Assembly (NCBI GenBank): GCA_027576995.1
Contig: JANBQC010000798.1
Span: forward strand, 1-10,414
Reading direction: 5' to 3'
From: Dimargaris cristalligena
Taxonomy: Eukaryota; Kickxellomycota; Dimargaritomycetes; Dimargaritales; Dimargaritaceae
DNA length: 10,414 nucleotides
Below are positions 1-5,597 of the stretch, piece by piece. How positions within the stretch are numbered: position 1 is the stretch's first letter; every line of letters begins with the position of its first letter. Under the pieces are notes generated by a model. The model was not told the DNA's origin, ran no database searches, and saw only the letters and a list, made by a program, of their open reading frames with translations. The translations under genes were made by a program, and so were the position numbers.

Positions 1-448
1 TTACGCATCTAGGTGTTAAACAGCCCGTATTTTCAATACTTGGATGGGCACAGATTATTCGGAAAATGGGCGACCCAGTTTCATCTCAAACACTTCATAT
101 ACATGTACTATTTTATAAAATAAAAAATTACCCCATTTACAGAATAACGATTTCGCTTAAGGATCAAAGCAGTTGATCCGTATATGGATTTTTAGGTGGT
201 GAGGATACGTAGGTTAAAGGTAGAGGGGCTCCAGAGAACAGGAATACGGAGGGTGTTAGGGTTTCCTACCACTAGGGATGTTAGGAATAAAGGGGGATAA
301 TGTTAAGATACTTAATGGTACTACGAACTGATACTAAGAAGGACAGCCTCAAAGAACTAGGATTTTAATCGGCTACTTTATTTAATAGATTGGTAGTTCC
401 GTCGGTATTAATACTACGACGTGAAGAGCAAGGGTTACTGTTAGGTTG

Positions 449-639
449 CAATACCAGCCACGGTGGCCAGAGGTAATTCGAGGATGATCCGTTATCGCGT
501 AACGAGCCATTGGAATAGCAATGCAGCGGAGGTATCGTTCTTGTATAAGCTAGGTTGGAGTGCGGGTAGATATGGGCTAATATTCGAATAGCGTATATTG
601 GGGTTTTAACATAGACGATAAAGCACACCATGCATAATA
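449..639 (+). repeat. Dispersed repeat, left copy (longer, CpG-containing)
   Basis: This segment recurs in the same orientation at 9757-9892. The 5' block (449-474) matches 9757-9782 at 21 of 26 bases. The 3' block (541-639) matches 9795-9892 at roughly 77 percent. About 55 bases between the blocks are present only here. This copy keeps CpG sites that are TpG, CpA or TpA in the other copy, so it is probably nearer the ancestral sequence. A 93-codon open frame crosses it on the minus strand (646-365), but its translation resembles nothing I know and I do not call it a gene. The likeliest identity is a fragment of a transposable element or its terminal region. No terminal repeats or target-site duplication were found. 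Confidence 0.7.
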
Positions 640-920
640 GTGCCATTAATGCCGGGTATGAAAGGGTAAATACGGTTCAGCAGTTGTTACTGGATTGAAA
701 AAATAGGAACAGCCTGAAACATTGGTGCGCAAAGGTCCAGGGAAACACAGGATAATAGATCAATCGCCAATAAGGTACATTCACAACGAGCCCATTACTG
801 AAGTAATCTAACCACGGCCTGGGGCACTTTTGTTAGTAGGAAATATAACCTTTCTTAAGGTGGTGAGTCGATGTTCACAGCTAAGGTGTATTTTAAAGGG
901 GCAGATAAGAATAAAATATG

Positions 921-927
921 AAAAAAA
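921..927 (-). terminator. RNA polymerase III poly-T terminator of tRNA-Ser
   Basis: The plus strand has seven consecutive A, which is T7 on the tRNA strand, 4 nt beyond the tRNA 3' end. A run of five or more T directly after a tRNA is the standard Pol III stop. Confidence 0.9.
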
Positions 928-931
928 TAAT

Positions 932-1013
932 CGTCACCTGCAGGATTCGAACCTGCGCTCCCAAAGGGAAATGGCTTAGCAGGCCACCGCGTTAACCACT
1001 CCGCCAAAGTGAC
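932..1013 (-). tRNA. tRNA-Ser, anticodon GCU
   Basis: Read on the minus strand, the 82-nt gene folds as a class II tRNA. The acceptor stem GTCACTT pairs with AGGTGAC (one G-U pair), followed by discriminator G, the base serine tRNAs carry. The D stem is GCG/CGC. The anticodon stem GTGGC/GCCAT encloses loop CTGCTAA, giving anticodon GCT (positions 980-978) for codons AGC and AGU. The long variable arm has the stem TCCC/GGGA expected of tRNA-Ser, and the T arm is GCAGG-TTCGAAT-CCTGC. The internal RNA polymerase III promoter is intact, with an A box (TGGCGGAGTGG) and a consensus B box at 953-943. There is no intron and, as usual in eukaryotes, no encoded CCA. A run of seven T on the transcribed strand follows within a few bases. 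Confidence 0.97.
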
Positions 1014-1815
1014 TGGTTGAAAATATTTTGCTGTTGTGCTACATATATCATATATTTGTAGGTATTGTGTGTTTGAGACGTAATCTCTGTGGTTCCCAAC
1101 AGCTAGTAGGCCGTAATAGTCACTCACCGATTTTTTTAGGAACCCCTGTGAGATTCTATTATCATATATATTTTTAGGGGGGATTAATCGATAAGGAGGC
1201 ATGCACCCTTAAGAGCTGAGCTATCCAATATTTATATGTATTATATTATTGTATTCGTGTATTTGCATATTCTAAACTACATTTATAATTATGTATGGTG
1301 TTTGATGTTCTAAAAGTAGCCACTGGGGTTATTATTATTACTGTTGTAAATGTTTTTGCGATTTCTAAAATGTAATAAGTTTGTTTCAATTATCGCTATA
1401 TCCCACCGTATTATAGTATGGCGAGTGTTTGTATATTTTCTACTTTTTTTTTTTTGATCGTTGAGTAGTATTTCTGGGTAAGGGGCCCTTCATTATTGAC
1501 AAGCCTCCTTTTCTACTGTATTCTACTAGGACCCTGGCTGATGAATATACCTCCTCATTTAGCCCAGTAAATTTAGTTTTTGTAAATGCATGCAGGCTTT
1601 TTTATTTGACGCTATAGTCTATGCTATCCAATATATGTGCATTGGCTGCTCGTACTGTCCAATTGGCGACCAACTCTATACGGTCATAAACATGGGAGGG
1701 GGAGGGAGTACTTGCCAGAATCAGTATATATTTTTCAGGTGTTTTATGCATTAGTACCGATTTATGTTTTTATATTGTTGTTAATGGCATGACTAGAGAG
1801 GCTCGGGAGGCAGCT
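1014..1815. other. AT-rich spacer without a recognisable gene
   Basis: The stretch is low-complexity AT-rich DNA with a T12 run (1444-1455) and short ATT repeats near 1330. The 12-mer GCTATCCAATAT occurs at 1220-1231 and again at 1623-1634. No open frame here has a recognisable product. Confidence 0.5.
1042..1057 (-). promoter_or_regulatory. Possible upstream TATA element of the tRNA gene
   Basis: An alternating TATATGATATATG stretch on the minus strand lies about 30-45 bp before the tRNA 5' end. Some fungi, such as fission yeast, need a TATA element at this distance for tRNA transcription. The surrounding spacer is itself very AT-rich, so this may be coincidence. Confidence 0.35.
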
Positions 1816-2563
1816 TCAGTAGATTGCATTTTGAAGGTATTCCAGGGTAACATTCCCGCCTAATTGGCGGTATTTGTATCGAGGATCGTCGTGGCCAGGA
1901 ATTCCACAATCAGTCCCATTTTTCGATACCGATCCAGGCCGCTGGCATGGGGGGGGGGGTGGTTCAGTATAGTGCAGGACTGTGAATTTGGCCTGACTGG
2001 GGTAATGGCTATATGAGATAGTAAGCGGAATATTTACTGCTATGCTATGGGTGTCCAGCTGTGAACCACCTTCCCCCCTGTTTACCATACATATGGGGTA
2101 TAAGTCAGGGCCAGGTGGTACCATTACGAAGGACTACTACTTCTACTTCCTCGGGATTGCCTTGCACTAGTCGTTGCCCTGCCCCTTTTCCCTTTGGCTT
2201 GAATCCTGCAAGTAGGCTTCCATTGGCTCGTACGATCGATGCTGGATATCAGCATTATCACATGCAAATTTTTAATTTGGACAGTGACGTGTGGGGATGG
2301 CCAGGGCAACAGAATATATAATACCCATGTTTCAACCATCGGAGAAGGAAATCGACAGTTGGGTGGGTGGGGGGACCACTGGGAAGGTGGTGAAAAAGTG
2401 GGCTGACCTGGCTGGAATTCATTTCCCGGATGACCCTCTACACTATACCGCACCACACTGGTCAACGCGATGGGTGGGACCACACACAACAACAGTCCGG
2501 GTTGGTGTGATTGACCTGCAAGGGAAGATGCGTAGTATCGACCAAGTAGGAGTAATAATATAG
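1816..2563. other. Unresolved open-frame region, possible gene relic
   Basis: Composition becomes less AT-rich here and several 77-122 codon frames are open on both strands. The most protein-like is on the plus strand. It is open from 2291 and has its first ATG at 2297; the frame ends at 2563 and gives a soluble-looking peptide ending DLQGKMRSIDQVGVII, with no family I recognise. A minus-strand frame at 2124-1816 ends GGNVTLEYLQNAIY. No frame extends far enough for a gene, and I could not find splice sites that join frames convincingly. The region also holds a G11 tract at 1949-1959. It may be a decayed gene, an unrecognised lineage-specific exon or chance. Confidence 0.25.
1949..1959 (+). 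repeat. G11 homopolymer
   Basis: Eleven consecutive G bases. Such tracts are prone to length error in sequencing and to slippage, so open frames crossing it (minus strand 2124-1816) should not be trusted without confirmation. Confidence 0.9.
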
Positions 2564-2839
2564 TATTCCCCTCCCCGTTACGTGTGGCACAGGGACAGTC
2601 ACCAGTGAGGAGAGAGAGAGACAGGGCTGCGTTTCTATGGGTGGGTAGAATATATACGTAGGTACGGAGTAACTCGGGTGGTTAAGTGGGCCCATTGGTT
2701 TTTCGGTTCAGGGAGAATACTATGGAGTGCTTCTTGATTGAGCGGGGAAGTCTTCATTCAACTAACCACAGGCAATTCCTCCCCTCCTATTATAATAATA
2801 TGGCAACGGCCTGTAATATAGTAGTATAACACAACAGGC

Positions 2840-3695
2840 CAAACGCCCAAATCGAAAAAACCTCCCATCTATTGGTCAGCCGCCATCGTATGATTCCAGC
2901 CATTTGATGTCGCGGCCTACCTACCTTGCGTCAGCTAGTCCACGACATCAAAGAGCACAAGCCAATCCAATTCCACCGTTTTTGCCATGGCTGACTATAT
3001 GCTAATGCAGGATTCTTTTGGTTAGAATTCTTTGATTACGGGTGCAATAAATAGCCGGGCCTTTCCTTCCCCCCTCACTTACTTCTCTGTTCTTCTTCTG
3101 TGCCTACACATACTATCTTCACCCCCTTCATTACTTCATTGTTGTTGTTGGCTATTTCCTCCTGGTCAATTTTAGCGTGTTCGTCACCCATGCGCGTTTC
3201 ACCACCGTCTCTTACGCCCCCTCTTCGGTCCTGCTGTGTGTGGCCATAAAACTGAATCAGCCCACTTTCCTTGTACACCCTATTATATCTCTCTTCCCGT
3301 ATCAGCCCACTCTTGCCTACCATTTGGCTCTTCACTGAATGTATTTACTGTAACCCCACTTTATTATTCCCTCCGTTTATCCGTTTACTCTCTCACCCTC
3401 TATTCATCAATCACTTCCTCCACCAGGGCTGCGAACAAAACATTCTCCAATTAACATTAATATTAATATTCTTCTTGAACACCCACCGCACCTCCCGGGT
3501 TGATTAATAATTATCTACATTTTTGTTGACGTTTTTTCTTGAGTTAATTCTCATAAATTTTCCGACGTCCGTGTACTTGTTGTGCCTGCTTAATTGTATA
3601 TAATTTAATCACTCTCATAGACCTTTCCGAGCCTTCTTTTTTTTTTTCTTGCTACCCCACTATCGCCTATATCATCGTTCTGCGCCCCACACACC
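2840..3695 (+). promoter_or_regulatory. Probable promoter and leader of the sterol desaturase gene
   Basis: Upstream of the desaturase the plus strand becomes markedly pyrimidine-rich from about 3060, as fungal promoters and 5' leaders often are. CCAAT motifs, potential sites for a HAP/CBF-type factor, lie at 2962-2966 and 2967-2971 in tandem, at 3447-3451, and inverted at 2871-2875. A TATATAAT box at 3597-3604 is about 92 bp before the ATG and is followed by a T11 tract (3637-3647). I did not find a convincing sterol-response element. The open frames within this stretch (3075-3335 minus, 3236-3507 plus) reflect the strand bias rather than genes. Confidence 0.5.
3597..3604 (+). promoter_or_regulatory. 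TATA-like box of the sterol desaturase gene
   Basis: TATATAAT, 92 bp upstream of the start codon, with a pyrimidine-rich initiator-like stretch between it and the ATG. The spacing suits a short 5' leader. This is an inference from position only. Confidence 0.45.
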
Positions 3696-4586
3696 ATGGA
3701 CGTGTTTCTGGAATACGTCGACTACTATGCCGCCGAGAGTGCCTACCGCTATCTGGCGGCCCACACCGCAGTGCCCTACCTGGAACCCACCAACCTCATT
3801 CGGCAGTTCATTACCCTAACCCTCGCCGTTGACTTGGGGGTTAATCTCCTTTATTTCACCGTGTCGCCCCTCTCCTACTACCTGGTGTTCGACCGCACTC
3901 TAGAACAGCACCCCAAGTTCCTCAAAAACCAAATTCGCCAGGAAATCATCGCTGCTACCAAGGCCTTCTTGCCCATGACCATACTGACCGTCCCCTGGTT
4001 TATGATGGAGGTCCACGGTTATTCGCGCCTCTACGAAAATGTCTCCCTTTACGGCTGGCCCTATTTCTTCCTGACCATTCTCCTCTTCCTCCTCTTCACC
4101 GACTTTGGCGTCTACTGGATTCACCGGCTGTTGCACCACCGCCTCATTTACGCCAAGGTCCATAAGCCCCACCACAAGTGGATCATTCCCACCCCCTTCG
4201 CCGCCTTCGCCTTTAATTACCTCGACGGTTACCTGCAGTCCGTGCCCTACCATTTAGCCGTTTTTGTGTTCCCCATCCACAAGTATCTCTATCTCGGCCT
4301 ATTCGTCTTTGTTCAGCTGTGGACCGTTATGATCCACGACGGCGAATACATGTCCACCAACCCCATCATCAACGGCTCAGCTCACCACACCGTCCACCAC
4401 ATCTACTTTAACTACAACTACGGCCAATATTTCACCCTTTGGGATCGCGTGTTTGGCTCCCACCGGTACCCGCCTCCCGAAGTTACCGACCGGGAATTGC
4501 GTAACTCCAAGTCTATCCAGAAGGACCAAGCTAAAGATGTCGAGGATATGCTACCCACTCTGGAGCTCAAGTCCAAAGTCGCGTAA
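3696..4586 (+). CDS. ERG3: Sterol C-5(6) desaturase (ERG3/SC5D family)
   Basis: This is a membrane di-iron oxidase of the fatty acid hydroxylase superfamily. It introduces the C5-C6 double bond in the sterol B ring late in ergosterol synthesis, in the ER, using oxygen and electrons from cytochrome b5. The 296-aa product is uninterrupted and full length: animal SC5D is about 299 aa and yeast Erg3 about 365. Its N-terminus (MDVFLEYVDYY) aligns with the SC5D start, and the ATG has a good context (ACACCATGG). The histidine boxes are HX3HH (H143, H147, H148), HX2HH (H156, H159, H160) and HX2HH (H231, H234, H235). Family blocks such as HKPHHKW, WTVMIHDGEY and FNYNYGQ are present; HTVHH and NYNYGQ match fungal Erg3. 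Hydrophobic spans lie near 42-60, 86-102, 120-140 and 184-206. The C-terminus KSKVA fits a KXKXX ER-retrieval signal. One oddity is that the normally conserved SHAFHPVDG segment reads AFAFNYLDG (170-178). Family assignment is near certain; substrate specificity is inferred. Confidence 0.95.
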   Translation: MDVFLEYVDYYAAESAYRYLAAHTAVPYLEPTNLIRQFITLTLAVDLGVNLLYFTVSPLSYYLVFDRTLEQHPKFLKNQIRQEIIAATKAFLPMTILTVPWFMMEVHGYSRLYENVSLYGWPYFFLTILLFLLFTDFGVYWIHRLLHHRLIYAKVHKPHHKWIIPTPFAAFAFNYLDGYLQSVPYHLAVFVFPIHKYLYLGLFVFVQLWTVMIHDGEYMSTNPIINGSAHHTVHHIYFNYNYGQYFTLWDRVFGSHRYPPPEVTDRELRNSKSIQKDQAKDVEDMLPTLELKSKVA

Positions 4587-4725
4587 AGTTGATGAGATTA
4601 TATGATGTAGATCCCACTCCAATACTATTTTATTTCCGAGTTTCTATGCATCACCACTCCCCCTAACCGGTTGGTGCATCTGTAAATTTTATGATACCCT
4701 CATATTTTAGCCATCCTCCCCCCTA

Positions 4726-4794
4726 CAAAGGTCCGCCCATCACCTTTGGGGATTTTCCCCCTTCCTTTGTCAATTCTGCCTATTTTGGGAATTG
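4726..4794 (+). repeat. Cluster of three small inverted repeats
   Basis: CAAAGGT (4726-4732) pairs with ACCTTTG (4742-4748). GGGGA (4748-4752) pairs with TCCCC (4756-4760). CAATTC (4771-4776) pairs with GAATTG (4789-4794). All three stems are perfect and nearly contiguous, 140-208 nt after the desaturase stop codon, so they could form stem-loops in its 3' UTR or read-through RNA. Function is unknown. Confidence 0.4.
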
Positions 4795-5218
4795 CTTATT
4801 TGGGCCTCTGGGGATACTAGTTATTTATAGGATCTAATGCTTCACTTATTCCTCGCTTTTAGCCACTTCCTGTTATACCAGTTATATTTCATTTTTGAAA
4901 ACACTAATACCGACTCAACTACTACTACCCTAATAGATCTTTTTGTATGCAACCAATTCTAAGCTAAAAGTATACATACATAAATATATAGATATATGAG
5001 TTGATGATTCTCAGGCGGTATATTGTGCCGTTGTCGATATAACTCACCCTCATATGGGTGAAATTCAGCCCAACTATATAAAGGTTGACATTATACATGT
5101 ACAGGAGAATATATGGGAAATTTATTTTTAACTAATAATATTGGCCCCATCCAATGGATTTTTTGTTATACAGCTTGGATGAACTTCTCCCATATTGACC
5201 TATCCGGTATAGCTAGCT

Positions 5219-5226
5219 TATATAAA
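5219..5226 (+). promoter_or_regulatory. TATA-like box upstream of APC5
   Basis: TATATAAA, about 370 bp before the APC5 start codon; an identical octamer lies at 5075-5082. Either could be a core promoter element if the leader is long, but the spacer is AT-rich and such octamers may be incidental. Confidence 0.25.
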
Positions 5227-5597
5227 TGTGATTTGGTCCACAACGAAAGTAAATAGCTATCTATAATTAACCGAATGCCCCTAAAGGTCCTTGAATTATA
5301 CTGAAGGGAGTCAAGACTTGGTGTACTACTATCACATTGCCTTGACTTATCTCACTACCAGGAAAGCTCAATCTGGTAATACGGACTTTGGGTATCAAAA
5401 TACCATTATTCATGTGGTATTGTGACCACAGGGTTCATACTATATTAATTCTCCGAAGCATAACCGAACGCGGGAAATACATGAATTGTTACACTATTCG
5501 TCGCCATTCCGTTGTACCTGGCCTTCTCCCCAAGAGCAACCGGGTTCAAGTTTATACTGTTGTCCCTTCTCTCAATTCCTTGTCGCATGTGAACGCC

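Larger units (their letters stand above)
1..931. other. Non-coding left flank
   Basis: No recognisable gene was found in this stretch apart from the dispersed repeat at 449-639. It contains a perfect 7-bp inverted repeat with a 5-nt loop (161-179) and a short palindrome ATTTTATAAAAT near 110, both expected by chance in this much AT-rich sequence. A stretch at 221-246 may be related to 10219-10245. Confidence 0.5.
4587..5597. other. Spacer between the desaturase and APC5 genes
   Basis: About 1 kb of AT-rich DNA without a recognisable gene. It should hold the desaturase 3' UTR and the APC5 promoter. The first part contains three consecutive small inverted repeats (4726-4794). TATATAAA boxes occur at 5075-5082 and 5219-5226. 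An inverted 8-mer ATATGGGA...TCCCATAT flanks the region around 5110-5195. The APC5 frame stays open upstream to 5388, but that part lacks homology. Confidence 0.5.

Noticed and set aside
161..179. Perfect 7-bp inverted repeat GGATCAA/TTGATCC
   Set aside because: One such stem is expected by chance in a 10 kb window and there is no poly-T run or gene association.
855..1202. 115-codon minus-strand open frame
   Set aside because: It runs straight through the tRNA-Ser gene and its terminator, and the translation resembles nothing known; it is a chance frame.
1197..1226. Second tRNA-like stretch: minus strand GGATAGCTCAG followed by CTCTTAA, resembling a tRNA-Lys D arm and anticodon loop
   Set aside because: Only the A-box-like piece and a loop-like heptamer are present, too close together, with no T arm, B box or acceptor stem. 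Part of it also recurs at 1623-1634 without any tRNA context.
3075..3335. 86-codon minus-strand open frame upstream of the desaturase
   Set aside because: It arises from the pyrimidine-rich promoter strand, giving an E/K/R/G-rich low-complexity peptide without homology.
3900..4253. 117-codon minus-strand frame inside the desaturase gene
   Set aside because: It is the antisense shadow of a gene with strong third-position C bias; the plus-strand protein is unambiguous.
5388..5597. In-frame upstream extension of APC5 (70 codons)
   Set aside because: The frame is open but the extra residues match no APC5 N-terminus, composition is AT-rich, and the ATG at 5598 has the better context directly before the conserved region.
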